A stretch of 64,000 nucleotides of DNA from Tenrec ecaudatus (Eukaryota; Chordata; Mammalia; Afrosoricida; Tenrecidae): the NCBI RefSeq assembly GCF_050624435.1, contig NC_134535.1, positions 122,747,731-122,811,730 of the forward strand, in the 5' to 3' direction. The notes under the pieces were generated by a model. It ran no database searches, was not told the origin of the DNA, and saw only the letters and a list, made by a program, of their open reading frames with translations. Shown here piece after piece: positions 38,824 to 58,239 of this stretch. Positions within the stretch are counted from its first letter, which is position 1. The number at the start of each line of letters is the position of its first letter. A program made the position numbers and the translations under genes.

Positions 38824-39515
38824 AAACTCACTGTTACTGAGTCGATTTCAACTCATAATGACTCTATAGGACAGTGGTTTACCTTCCTAATGCCGTGACC
38901 TTTTCATACAGTTCCTCATGTTATGACCCCCAACCATAAAATTATTTTCGTTGCTACTTCATAACTGTAATTTTGCAACTGTTATGAATTGTCATGGAAA
39001 TATCTGAAATGCAGGATGCATTTTCATTGTTACAAATTGAACATAATTAAAACAGTGATTAATCACAAAAACAATATGTGATTATATATTGTGAAATATT
39101 TATTTCTAATGACAAATCAATGAAATTTTGTCTTGAAGCATGGTGTAGCATGGGTAATAATGTTAATATAACAGCAGTAATCTATATTGCTACATTTTGG
39201 GACAGTGTGTAAAAAGCCAACCTCAGTGCAAAGGTTGAGACAGAGGAGCGATGTCTTCGTTCCTAAGACCATCAGAAATATGTGTTTTTGGATGGTCTTA
39301 GGGGACCCCTGTGAAAGGGTCGTTTGACCCTCAAAGGGACCGCGACCCCCAGGTTGAGAACCGCTGCTCTAGGACAAGGAGAACTGCTTCTGCGGGTTTC
39401 TGACCCTGTAAACCTTTATGGGAGTAGAGTCTCACCTTTGTCCTTAAGGGAGGCTCGTGATTCTGAACGGCCCAGTTTGGTTACAGCCCAATATGTAACC
39501 CTCAACACCCTTAGG
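38824..39515 (-). mobile_element. AfroSINE split by a SPIN transposon
   Basis: The antisense SINE starts at CTGAGTCGATTTCAACTC, breaks at CTATAGGA (38871) and resumes after the transposon at 39367 with CTCTAGGACAAGGAG, continuing to the head region near 39515. The SINE was therefore resident before the SPIN insertion. Confidence 0.85.
38872..39366 (-). mobile_element. SPIN-type hAT transposon, 495 bp, non-autonomous
   Basis: It has termini CAGTGGTTTACCTTCC and GGTTGAGAACCGCTG and an 8-bp target duplication (CTATAGGA / CTCTAGGA, one mismatch). The internal ~300 bp are AT-rich and non-coding. It is the longest SPIN-like copy in the window and includes a region absent from the 187-bp copy. Confidence 0.88.
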
Positions 39516-39544
39516 GTTTCTAACTCAAGGAACTGTTGTATTAT

Positions 39545-39675
39545 AATATGCTGCTGCACTAGTTCCAACTCATAGCAACCTACGTATAACAGAATGAAAC
39601 ACTGCCTGGTCCTGAACTGTCCTCACGCTTGTATATTGACCCTGCTGTTTTAGCTGCTGTGTCACTCCATCTAGA
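39545..39675 (-). mobile_element. RTE LINE, 3'-terminal fragment
   Basis: GTTCCAACTCATAGCAACCT, then AAACACTGCCTGGTCCTG and TGCTGTGTCACTCCATCT, are the antisense RTE tail. Confidence 0.65.
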
Positions 39676-39679
39676 TCAA

Positions 39680-40100
39680 TAGAACAAAAAATGGAAGAAA
39701 AACTGGGATAGCTACAAATCTACAAAAGCTCATAAATGTGGGGCAAGATGTTGCATGAAGGGTTTGGTTTCCTCTACATGTAATGAATGAACAGGTGATG
39801 GAGTGCAGAGTTTGAAGAGGAATGGAAAAAATTCCAGAAGACAATAGAAGGAACACTAAGTATAAGGTTGTTGTGAGGGGCGGGGGGAGGGAGGGTGAGG
39901 GTGGACATCAGGAACTTCTCAGGGCCTCAATCAATAGAAATGAGAATTTTTCTTAAGTACCATTCAGAAATTTAGCAGTTGTGAAGGCATTAGATTTCTT
40001 CCTCGATCTTCAGGAGAGATTTTGAAAGCAAACCTTTTGAGAGCAAAGGTGAATGGAGGGAAGGAAATTCAGGTGCATCTTTGCTGAGAGCTTGCGATGA
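39680..40100. other. Intergenic, nothing recognised
   Basis: No assignable feature. Confidence 0.5.
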
Positions 40101-40109
40101 CACGAGAGA

Positions 40110-40312
40110 ACTACAGGAGTGCTCGATCGTTGGGTGCCACAAATGGCTTGAAGCACTTGCCTTCTCACTGAAAGGTTGGCATTTAAATCCTGCCAGAATC
40201 ACCTCTGAAGACACGGCTGGTGATCTGCTTCCCAGAGGTCATGGTCCTGAAAACCTTGTGTTGTCTAAATTGACTCAACAGCAACCAACAACAATGACAA
40301 GGAAGCAGGTTG
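40110..40312 (+). mobile_element. AfroSINE-type SINE, elephant-like variant
   Basis: CGTTGGGTGCCACAAATGGC, GAAGACACGGCTGGTGATCT and the tail GACTCAACAGCAACCAACAA. The CAACAACAA tail resembles the RTE terminus. Confidence 0.75.
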
Positions 40313-41035
40313 TTTGATAAAGGCTGAGACTAACGTGAAGCAGGTCAGAACAAGAAAGACCCATTTATGCGGGCCGCATAGGATAAAGAATTAGAAAACG
40401 AATGGGAGTGGTTCCATATTTAAAGTAAGGTGGATGGGTTCTCTGTAGAACAAGAGAATAAATAGGCAGATTTTCTTCCAAGAGTAGTTTTTTCATGCCA
40501 TTCAATTTTTGAACTTCTTCAAGACGAGGGTGTTTCGGTAGATACAAGGTCCTGGAATATTTAATGATAGTATGGTGATGAAATGATTCATTTACTGTGG
40601 CAAAACAAGTCCACCCGAGGCACTATTAAGAATTCGGTGTTTTCCAGAGGACATTTAATACACGACTCAGGATAAATTCACATTGCCAGCGCTTTCTACT
40701 CAGAACGGCTCGACCTCTGAGCTGAGTGAGCATTTCAAGCATGTAGCTAATGAGGCACTGTACTAATCAGCCCTCCCCTAGGTCTGTATTGCCTCCCTCA
40801 GCACTGAAGTTAATTGCTTAATCAGCACTAAGTCTTCCCAAGTCCCCCTTTTCTATACCCAGAACACATTAAAAAGACTCACTTATCGCTCTAATTATTA
40901 CTTTGAGCCCAAATATTTATTGATACATTGAAGCCACCTCAGGTACAGTTTAGGAATGGTGTCGCAAGCACACAGAGGGATGGATCAAAATAAACTTCAG
41001 TAGAATCACAGTAGACAGGTCCAGCTTTGATGTCA
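40313..41035. other. Intergenic, nothing recognised
   Basis: No exon or repeat could be assigned. Confidence 0.5.
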
Positions 41036-41039
41036 ACGA

Positions 41040-41180
41040 TAAGAATAATAGCAAGCATATTTACATAAGGTTTTACAAATCATGTAACGCATGGCAGCTC
41101 ATTTGAGCCTGGCAACACTCCTACCAGACACTGCACTGCAGTGAGTTTTGTAACAGAGGTCCTTGAGCCATAGTCTTTGC
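41040..41180 (+). mobile_element. MIR-like SINE fragment
   Basis: ATTTACATAAGGTTTTACAA and CAGCTCATTTGAGCCTGGCA fit the MIR body with heavy divergence. Confidence 0.4.
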
Positions 41181-41299
41181 TACTCTTACAAATGATCTTC
41201 GTTTCCTGATGGGTCTGGGAAGAAGATGGGGAAACGTAGCGATTCTGTTATATGATTCAACTGCGAGTGATTGTTAACAAGGTGAATGGAGACAGCCTT

Positions 41300-41995
41300 C
41301 CTGCTGTGAATAAATCAGCCATCTCTGAAGCAGGGAGGTGGGGTTTTGTTACCAGCAAGAGAGAAGAACCAAGAGTGGTGCACATCTTTTGAACCTGAGG
41401 TCCCTGACCACTGAAACTGCTTTATCCAGGACACAGCTTTGACCCCAGTGGAGCAGTCGCAGTAGCACCAGAAGCCAGAGCACGAGACAGAACGGAGGCC
41501 TTGCCAGCCCACAGAGGAAACACAGTTGAGTGTGGAGCAAGAGACTTGTTTGTGGAGAGGGTACTTCTGGACAATTAACTGGGGGAGCTGGGGTGCTTTA
41601 GGCTGAAGTTTATGGTGGTGTGACCTGCCTTTTGGGCATTCACTGGCAGCCTTAGAAGAGCTTACCATTGCCCAGGCAGGGCAGAGGCAAGGGCAAATGA
41701 CTGAGAGCCAGAGAGAATACTGCCTGTGTCATGGCAGAGAAGAGACCGCCTTGACTGAACAAGTGGATTGCCACCTGTAAACTTCCCTAAGAAACCCCAT
41801 AATTGTGAGCTTGGTCTCTAAATTCTGTGTGGTTATTACAATGTATTAGCAAACCGAGTCACAGAAGCAGAATACCATGGGAGAGATGTTTGGTGTCACA
41901 AGAGAGTTAAAAAAAACCAAAAAAGGATGATAGAGATGTGTCTGACCTCTGTCCGTGGCAATCAGCCCTGGCAGTCAGAGGGTGCCAGATGACAC
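41300..41995 (+). mobile_element. LTR-like repeat X, copy 2
   Basis: AATTCTGTGTGGTTATTACA and GATGTGTCTGACCTCTGTCC parallel 28.3-28.43 kb in order and spacing. A ~0.7-kb unit is likely. Fossil of unidentified family. Confidence 0.35.
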
Positions 41996-42446
41996 CCCCA
42001 TGTCACCTTCCCCTTCTATAGGCAGTACCCGCTACTTTGCAGAACTGAAAATTAAGTTTTAAAGATGCCTTTGTTGCGTCAAGGTCCCTTATGAATATTT
42101 CCCCCAATACACAATCCCTCGGATTGCCAGCAGCATTACTTTGAAGTAGGATAGTATTTTTTTGTAGACATCTTTCATTACACAGTAAGCAGCCTGATGC
42201 CAGGGAAAGAAGTCCCTTCAAGCTTAGTTCAGTTAGTGCCACAAGCATGGAAGAAAAAAGCAGAAAGGCCTTAAAGGGAGAAAAGAATTACCACAATTGT
42301 CCAGTAGGTGGCAGAGAGGGCCCAAGTCAGAGACTAAAGTCCTCAGTTCCAGGATACACACCTTGTGGATGTAAGCAGCCAATGTGGGAATGGCGAGAGG
42401 GGCAAAGCAATGCTATTCCTAGGTATCACATAATTAAGTTAGAAAG

Positions 42447-42484
<38 letters not shown>

Positions 42485-43078
42485 GCACGCGTTTTCAGGA
42501 AGAGAAATGGAGAACCAATGGGATGGTTATTAGATTCTGTGCAGTTCCTTTATAATCCTGGTGAGTGGGCCTACAAACCTTGGTTTTCCTTGTGTCGGTT
42601 CTGTCAGCCCAGACGGGTCCCCCCGCCCCTGGATTCTGGACAGCCACTTGGTTATGAAGCCATCCAAGCGGAAAAGTGGCCGTTCTCTTCAGACGCAGGG
42701 TGTTGGCGCATCAGTGTTGCGTTGGACCTGCCCTAGCCCTGTGCCCTGACGTGTACCACTCCTAGTCGGCAGCGAGAAAACCAACTTACAATAGCATATA
42801 GGTAAAGAGACCATCTCCATTCTGAATCCAGGAAGGTTTTTGAAACACTTTTGATGCTTTCCTGGTTTGGTGGAAATTGGCATGGCTAAAGGTCAGTTGC
42901 CAATTTCGGCCACTAGATAAAGCAAGGGAATTTGGCTGAGAACCAAGAGCGATCACCCATCTTTTTCACAGAGGCATGTTTGGATGGCGCCCCTCATCTT
43001 TGAGAGGAAAGGAAATGGCCCTTAAGTCTGCGCACCTCTCCACTCTTGAGATCCGCCCGTTCTTAAGCAAAGTCCCCG
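41996..43078. other. Downstream flank / possible 3' UTR of TMEM52B
   Basis: No AATAAA on the minus strand was found close to the stop codon, so the transcript end could not be placed. A (GT)n lies at 42450-42481. Other content is unassigned. Confidence 0.4.
42450..42481. repeat. (GT)n microsatellite
   Basis: About sixteen GT units. Confidence 0.9.
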
Positions 43079-50987
<7,909 letters not shown>

Positions 50988-51116
50988 TGGGCTCTGCTCC
51001 TCCTTCTCCACAATCAGGCGCTGGGCATCTCTTGCCTCCTTTCTGTGGTCTGCACCATATTCGACTGCTGACCTGGACGACTTAAGGAAAGGAAACTTTC
51101 TCAGCTGTGCATCAGT

Positions 51117-51182
51117 TCTCTCTGTGTGTGTCTCTCTCTCTGTGTGTGTGTGTCTCTCTCTCTCTCTCTGTCTCTCTCTCTG

Positions 51183-51239
<57 letters not shown>
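51117..51239. repeat. (CT)n/(GT) compound microsatellite upstream of TMEM52B
   Basis: About 120 bp of mixed CT with interspersed TGTG. On the sense strand of TMEM52B it is a GA-rich tract that starts about 130 bp upstream of the start codon. Confidence 0.95.
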
Positions 51240-51241
<2 letters not shown>

Positions 51242-51249
51242 TTTATGTC

Positions 51250-52835
51250 TTTCTTTCTGCTTTATCCTGTTTTCCTTCTCTACAGCAATTTTTATGATCT
51301 AGATGGTTGTTTCCCTTTTTGCCCCCCTTCCTGAGTATCACTCTCTTTACTATCTTCCTTTGCCTTTCTCTGACTGCTCTCCCAAGGAATACAGCCAGGA
51401 AGGACACAGCTCTTCTCTGAAGTAGCTATTTTTCTAGGCAGTGCTGAGAAACTAGGCTTTGAAGAAGGCTAAAGGCAGATTTCTGATGACCAATGTACTC
51501 TCCTCTCCATTAGAAAACAGGTGATATTTTTCATCCTCATCAAAGCAGTCCAGGTGACTGTTGAAGATTGAAAGTCACCCTTCCAATTTCCATGAATCCG
51601 TTCCCCCCATGTGATCAGCCCCCTCTCTCGCTCTTGAAGCTTAGTCCCTCCCATTTGCTTTGTTGATAATCAACTCAACTGGTTCTGGGTCATTGGTTTC
51701 TGACCACTGAGAGAGCTAGGGCTTAGAGATTGCCCATGAACTGGAAAGCCATCCCATCTGTGGGGAAAGTAGGTTTAAGGCTGAGAATGTCCATGTGCTG
51801 TGGACCGCACTACCTGACACTTGTTTCACGATCATTCTTCGTTTATGTTCTTAGACAGGTGACTCTTAAGCAGCCACTAGGCAGACAGCAGTCACTTGGA
51901 TGTACACAGTGCTTTGTTACAAATCTCTTGTTCTTTTCCACGTGAGTTTCTTTTTACTTAATTTAAGCTTTATTAGCTTCGGTGGCAAGATTTGTTTCTC
52001 ACCAGTTGCCATTAGAACCAATAAATCAGACAGACACTGTTTTATTTTAAACTAGGTTTCAAGGTCTAACATTCCCTGCTCACTCTCTTTCCTATTTGGT
52101 AAAGTGGCATTGCAATGGAGAAACACACCTTGCCACCCAAGAAAATAACACGGAAGATGCGAGTGAAAATAAGCACATGTGGAAAAAATTGAGTATTTGT
52201 AAAGAGACATATCTGTAAACAAAAACTAATACTGCATGCATGACTGACTCCAAGCAGTGTCCTGCCCCTCAAAGCAAAGTGCTTTGTGAGAACCTGTCGG
52301 AGATGCCCTGTTTGCAGATCTCACTCAGTGTTGTGTGCCACACAATTAATCTCGTCAAAGATGATAGTTCATGGTTGTGGTAGCACTTGTACAGCATGGC
52401 TTCGTGGAATTGAACTGTGGAATGTTAGGATATCTGCAAGAGCTCCCCACAATGGTTTTTTTAAAGAGTGGTGGTTTGTAAGGATGTCTCTATATCTTAC
52501 GGGCTAAACAAAGCCGTCTTTCAAATGTTTCGAACTCTGAATGTTGAGTAAAACTGAGGCATGTTGACCGGGACTGATGACACACTAGAACCCTCACACA
52601 ATTTGCCCATCAGAAGGAAAAATGTTTTCTTTCTCTCCGTAAGGAAATCAAGTCATAGGACAATAGCCTCATATGCGAGCAGTGATGTTAAATCTTCCAA
52701 TTCCACAATCCATTGGGCACATCTAGCCTTTTATTTCCCCTCTAAGCAAAGGGAATGGCATTAGTGTGAAGATGGGTCTCCAAATCTCATCAGAAATCTT
52801 GGCAAGATAGAAGGTATTTTATCAGTCAAAGAAAG
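51250..52835. other. Intergenic between TMEM52B and OLR1, nothing recognised
   Basis: Includes the expected upstream region of TMEM52B. No exon, repeat or CpG island is evident, suggesting a non-CpG, tissue-restricted promoter. Confidence 0.45.
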
Positions 52836-52925
52836 CAGGTTCTAATCCTGGCCCTCCAATGAAATGATTTTGTTTCTCTAAGTCTTGAAGTTCTCCTTCA
52901 TAAAGCAGGAGTGAAAAGACCTGGG
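52836..52925 (+). mobile_element. MIR-like SINE fragment
   Basis: AGGTTCTAATCCTGGCCCTC and TTTCTCTAAGTCTTGAAG recall the MIR 5' and middle parts. Confidence 0.4.
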
Positions 52926-53084
52926 GGACCTGCTCTGGACCTGAGCGCTTTCCCGAAGAGAAAATGCAGGCACGATCTGGGACCCAGACGATGTAAGTAG
53001 AACAGATCTGCTCAGAGAGCCAGGCACATGGTTAGCATCGTTGCTCTTTCTCTCCTCTTCCCTCTCTCAGAGAGAGTGAGCAGC

Positions 53085-53270
53085 CTGGCTGAGAGACTAG
53101 ATACCTGCATTGCTGCTTATTAACGGTGCGACCATGTACAAGTTATCACGTCTCTCTCTTAACTCTGTTTCAGAGTAGATAAAATCAGAGTGACGGCAAT
53201 AATGGCTCCTGCATAGATTTATGAAGAATAAATGATTATCTATGAAATGTACACAATAGTCCCCATTTTG
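53085..53270 (+). mobile_element. MIR-like SINE
   Basis: ATTAACGGTGCGACCATGTA, TTAACTCTGTTTCAGAGTAG and AATAATGGCTCCTGCATAGA follow MIR in order. Confidence 0.55.
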
Positions 53271-53274
53271 TAAG

Positions 53275-54510
53275 TATTAGCTAAAATGATTTTGATTTAT
53301 TCTCAATTTTACCAGTGGCTTTCTCTTTCCATATGCAGGATAACTGACATCCCCGTGCCTTTTGTGTATATTTTCATTCCAAATGCCACCGGTACACTGT
53401 TTTCCGTTTTCCCATGATCCCAATTCTTGCCCATTTCCCCTTGCTAATCTGAGCATCTCTTCTCCTAACCATGCTAGCCCTCGCCAGAATGAACAGGTTC
53501 GCCTGTGAACTTGACTTTCTCCCCTATTGCACTCCCCAGCTATGTCACTGCCATTTTGCCCTCCAGCCTCTTAACAGGTTTGAACAACTAGGGTTCTATT
53601 AATGACCTCCTTGTTATTTCTCCTTCTTAAAACTACTACTGCAATTGGTTTGCTGGTTTACTTCACGTTTTTTGTTTTTGTTTTCACTGGATTAGTCCCG
53701 GTGGAAAAGGAATCAAGGGAAATAAAAGCCTTGACTTTTCTTAAGTGGAAAGGGTTATTCCTTGTGCAATTGTTGCTTCGAGCTTGGTCCCTATCAAAGT
53801 CTATAAGTCAAGAATGATGAGAGAAGATAGAGGATGCAGGTGGAAAATTTGAAAAATGTATGCAGTGGACAAGTGCTTGAAGAATGCAGGTGGCTGGAGC
53901 AGAGTGGAATAATCTCATCACCATCCTACACAACCACGTTGCAATTCCATTAAGCTAGTGAATCATTAGCTTCCTCCCCGGGCTATTAAGGAGTTGGAGT
54001 GGAACCAATGGGCATCTCATGTACACAGGTGTTTTCACCTATAGCTTCAGGGCCTTGTTATACAACAGATAAAACAAGTGGGACTAATGTATTGCTTACT
54101 TCTGGATCCTTTGATTGCCCTCTTTCTTGACCTTACCAAATTCAGCTGACCCACCTTGAATGGTTTTTCTCTGTATGCCCCAGTTAAATCCAGAGCTGAA
54201 CCATTATTTTGAGGAATAAGCTCCAGTAATAAGCAGCTGAGTAACTGGGGCTGGACACCTATATGACTTCCAGAATAGACAACACAATAGGAGGAGCAAG
54301 CTCCCTTTTGCCACTCCAGGGGGCTCGTAGGAGGCAAGGTGAAAACATAACTATATAAAAAGTGGGAACCATAGACGCCTTGAAAGTGCAGAAGGATTCG
54401 ATTTTTAAATGTTTTGTAAGATAAGAGCATTAAGGGTATTGCAGGCTGTATTCTTTTACATGCTGTGTAACAACTCCTATACATTACACAAGTATTCTAT
54501 AAAACAACAC
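53275..54510. other. Intergenic, nothing recognised
   Basis: The 145-codon frame on the minus strand at 54047-54484 has no resemblance to a known family and no coding context. Confidence 0.45.
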
Positions 54511-54514
54511 TCAT

Positions 54515-55163
54515 TTGTCGTCGTCATTAGGTGCCATTGAGTTGGTCCTGACTCCGCAACTTTACGCACAGCAGAACAAGACACTGCCTGGTCCTGTGCC
54601 ATCCTCACAGTTATGTTGGAACCCTTGTTGCAGCCACTGTGTCAGTGCATCGCATTGCTGGTTTTCCTCTTCTTTGTTAGCCCTCTGCTTTATAAAACAT
54701 GATGCCCATTTCCAGGGACTGCTCGGTCTCTGCTGGTAACATGTCCCAAGGCCCTGACCTAAAATCTTGCCACCTTACTTCTGAGGAGCATTCTGTCTGT
54801 ACTTCTTCCCAGATAGATTGGCCTGTTCTTCTGGCAGTTTGTGGTACTTTCAATATCTTCACCAACACCACAGTTCAAACGCATCAAATCTTCTTTGGTC
54901 GTCCTTCTTCATTGTCCAACTTCCACATGTGTTGAGGTGATTGAAAACACCAGGGCTTGAGGAAGGCACATTTTAACCCTCAAAGTGACATCCGTACTCT
55001 TCAACATTTTAATGACGTCTTGTACGGGAGAACTGCCCAATACAATACACCATTAGATTTTTTTTAACTTCCCTGAGTATTGATTATGGATCAAGCAAAA
55101 TAAAATCCTGACCACTTCAAATATCACCCTTTGCCATGACGTTGTCTGTTGGGCCCGTTTTAA
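54515..55163 (-). mobile_element. RTE LINE, 3' 650 bp
   Basis: Antisense RTE from the tail (GAGTTGGTCCTGACTCCG) through TGTGCCATCCTCACAGTTAT to the RT C-terminal part. Many substitutions and no open frame. Confidence 0.8.
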
Positions 55164-55164
55164 G

Positions 55165-55480
55165 GATGTTTGTTTTCTTTACAGATTCACTATCTCACAT
55201 TTCACTGAGCCTTTGCACAGCTGAATGGCTGTTGATTTTCCATATACAGTTTGTATTATATTGAGGCGTTTTCCTTCCATTCCTATCTTCTTGACTGTCT
55301 TAAACAGGAATTGGAGTTTGATGTCATCGAATGCCTTTTCCTGATCTATTGATATTTTCATGTGGTTCATATCATTTTTCATGTCAATGTGGTGAATAAT
55401 ACTAATGGTCTTTTATATGTTGACCCATCCCTACATCCCTGGAATAAAATTCACTTGGTCATGGTTTTATACCTTTCATC
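55165..55480 (-). mobile_element. L1 ORF2 fragment (reverse transcriptase)
   Basis: The minus-strand frame 55179-55382 reads MKISIDQEKAFDDIKLQF and LNIIQTVYGKSTAIQL, matching L1 RT around the palm motif, with Asp-Asp altered context. Isolated piece without 3' UTR. Confidence 0.75.
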
Positions 55481-55644
55481 TTCTATTGGCCCATATTTTG
55501 TACAGCTTAGGTTCTCACAGGACTGCAATTAAAGTGCTTGCTGGGTTGCGTTTTCAGGGGGAAAGCTTGACTGGGGGAGGAGACATTTCCAAGTTTCTTC
55601 AACTTGTTGATATAATTCATTTCTTTATACCTGTTGGGCCTCTG

Positions 55645-55649
<5 letters not shown>

Positions 55650-55704
<55 letters not shown>

Positions 55705-55780
55705 AGAAGAAGAAGAAGAAGAAGAAGAAGAAGAAGAAGAAGAAGAAGAAGAAGAAGAAGAAGAAGAAAGAAAAGAGAAG
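55650..55780. repeat. (GA)n-(GAA)n compound microsatellite
   Basis: About 25 GA units pass into about 22 GAA units. The 117- and 126-codon frames across it (poly-Ser/Leu and poly-Arg/Glu) are artefacts. Confidence 0.95.
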
Positions 55781-55794
55781 ATTGATACTACTTC

Positions 55795-56020
55795 CCTGTT
55801 GTCAGGAGAGACCAGTCCAAGAAGAAGGACCTCATGGTTGGTAAAGCAGAAAAACACCATAAAGAAAAAGGCCCTGAAAGATGGATGGACACCGTGGCTG
55901 CCACAGCGAACTCCAACGTTAGGACAATTGTGCGGATGGCAGAGGACCAGGCCATATTTCGTTTGTTATTCATAGAATCGCTATGAGTCAGAACTGACTT
56001 GGCGACCTTTTAAAAACACC
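55795..56020 (+). mobile_element. RTE LINE, 3' end
   Basis: GAGACCAGTCCAAGAAGAAG, GACACCGTGGCTGCCACAGC and CGCTATGAGTCAGAACTGAC are the plus-strand 3'-terminal 225 bp. This fragment starts near the (GAA)n. Confidence 0.8.
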
Positions 56021-56244
56021 ACCACTGCCTGGACAATCACTTGTCCATGACCACATATGCCCCACCACCTTTGTCATACCCAGTGGTTAGAAGCACATCA
56101 TTGTTCTTGCTCACAGACGGGGAGGGTATGATACAAAGTGATAAACACCAGGAGGCTGTGCTGATAGAGCCACCTAACATCTGTTCACTTGTTTGCCATG
56201 CAAGGATTGTAGAAACCACCACCCCTATGGTCCTTAAAAAAAAA

Positions 56245-58215
56245 GAATGAACATTTTGAAATGTTCTGTACCTTTTACATACCTTACAAACATAAAGACG
56301 AATGATCCAATTAAAAATCGGGGAAAGAACATGAATGGACATTTGACCAAAGAAAACATTCAGGCAACTAACAAACACATTAAGAAATGCTAACAATCAT
56401 GAGCTGTTACTAAGTAACCCAGCAAACAAACAAAATACTCACTGCCATCAAGTTGATTCATAGTGATTCTATAGGGCAGAGTTGAACTGGCCCCTGTGGG
56501 TTTCGGGAGACTGTAACTCTTTAGTGGAGTAGAAAGTCTCATCTTTGAATAAGGGAGACTAGAGAAGAACTGATGCATTTGGATGATGCTGTTAGGATGA
56601 TACAAATCAAAGCAACGATGAGGTATCATCTCACTCCAGCATTAACAAGGCAAAACAAGTATTACGGAGATGCGGGCAGATTGGAGCCCTCACCCACAGC
56701 TACTGGAATTGTAAAGTGATAAGCCACGAGAGAAAATGGTACAGATCATCCCTAAAATGTTGGAAATAGCAATACCACTTGATCCAAGAGAAGTAAGAGC
56801 AATAACACAAATGTCTGTCACAGCATGATTCACCATTCATAATAGAAAAATGATGGGGCAGTGGAAGAATCAATGAACTATGATCCATATTCACAACGAA
56901 ACACTAGACAAGGTTGAAAAATAGCGGTGAATGTGCAAAACACTTAGTAACATGGATAAACCTGGAGGACACATTGCTGAGGGAAATAAGCCAATTGCAA
57001 AATGACATATATTGGATGAAACAACAGATATAAAAGTAAAGGTTTTCACACAAAAAGAGAAACATACTTCGATGCCTGCCAGTGTTACGTGGGAGGGAAA
57101 AAGAAGGCAAATCACTCACTAGAGGGTGGATACATATTAACTTGGGTGAAGGAGAAGGCCAAGAACCAATAGCTAAGAAAGGAGCCCATTTGCTTTTGTT
57201 AGGTTTAAATACAGAAAAGCCAAAAAAAATTTTTAGTGCAGGATGGAGGAGACAAATCAACAAAGGGCTCATACATAACAACCATGATATGTTGCGGACC
57301 CGTTGTACATCGGGTTGCTGAGTCTGAACTGAATCTATGGTGCCTAACAACAAACAACATCAACATATTTATATAATTGGGCAGCGGAAGTAGGGAGACA
57401 GTGACATTTTCATAATAGAAGAATCCATAGCCTACTTTTTGCGAGACTTGTAACTTAATTGAGATGATTTGCAATATGTGGAATCGCAAACCAGTACAGT
57501 AACTGCTAGACATAAAATGAGGAGAGAAAAGAAATGCCAATTCTAACTGTAGATGTTTAAGAAAAGAGAAAAAGTCGGGGTTCCCACTGAACGATAGCCT
57601 CGGTCCAAGAGCAGATAGTTCTGATAATATGTCTGTTCCATACTCACCCTCATGAAATGATCATGGAAGGAAAAGGTGCTACAGCAACGTGTGGTGAAGA
57701 AAGCAGATGGTGCCCGGCTATCACTTGGAATAGTGCCTGGGGTCTTAAAGACCTGTATCCAACCAAGCAACCATCTAAGTGACATGTCAAATAAGTCCCT
57801 CCGAAAAAATACACCAGCTTATGTGATCAAATTATGACAATAACAAAATCCAAAAATGACAAAGGGAGCTGAAATTGTGAACACAAAATTTATCGATGGC
57901 CATGGAGGAGAGTGGGAACCCAAAACCTATTTGCAGAGTTCCTAGTCAGATTAAGCCACTGGCAGATCCCCGCTGGCCACAAGGCAAGTGTCTGGAATAG
58001 CTTTACTATCAGAAAAACATGATTATCATCTTAACTATGCAGGATCAAACTTCATAGTTGGTCAGTTATTTCACGCACGTGCCATGACAAAAATGTCTTT
58101 ATTGCCTTTTTAAAATAGTGATGGCTGTCTTTTCTTTCTTACTCATTATTTGCATTTTCATCTTTATATATTATTGTATCCTTACTACTTAAATAAAAAA
58201 GTTTCTTTTGCAGAG
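56245..58215 (+). mobile_element. Old L1 LINE, ORF2 end and 3' UTR, with a SINE insertion
   Basis: CATGAATGGACATTTGACCA and CAGGCAACTAACAAACACAT are the end of ORF2. GATGAGGTATCATCTCACTC continues the same element after the SINE at 56438-56550. The block at 57680-57810 (GTGGTGAAGAAAGCAGATGG) is the conserved L1 3' UTR module also seen at 18.2, 32.6 and 60.3 kb. An RTE/SINE-like tail (GCCTAACAACAAACAACATC) at 57290-57365 is another insertion. The boundaries are approximate. Confidence 0.7.
56438..56550 (-). mobile_element. AfroSINE, truncated, nested in L1
   Basis: Antisense CACTGCCATCAAGTTGATTC, CAGAGTTGAACTGGCCCCTG and AGAAAGTCTCATCTTTGA. The L1 sequence is interrupted at this point. Confidence 0.75.
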
Positions 58216-58239
58216 CAGATGATTTTAGTGAAATCCGAC

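Noticed and set aside
40313-41280. Possible conserved enhancer between genes
   Set aside because: The stretch is free of recent repeats, but single-sequence inspection cannot show conservation; a multi-species alignment would be needed, so nothing is claimed.
54047-54484. 145-codon minus-strand frame
   Set aside because: No family resemblance, no conserved splice context, and it lies in ordinary AT-rich intergenic DNA.
55405-55860. 126- and 117-codon frames on opposite strands
   Set aside because: They consist mainly of the translated (GA)n/(GAA)n repeat, giving poly-Arg/Glu and poly-Ser/Leu runs.
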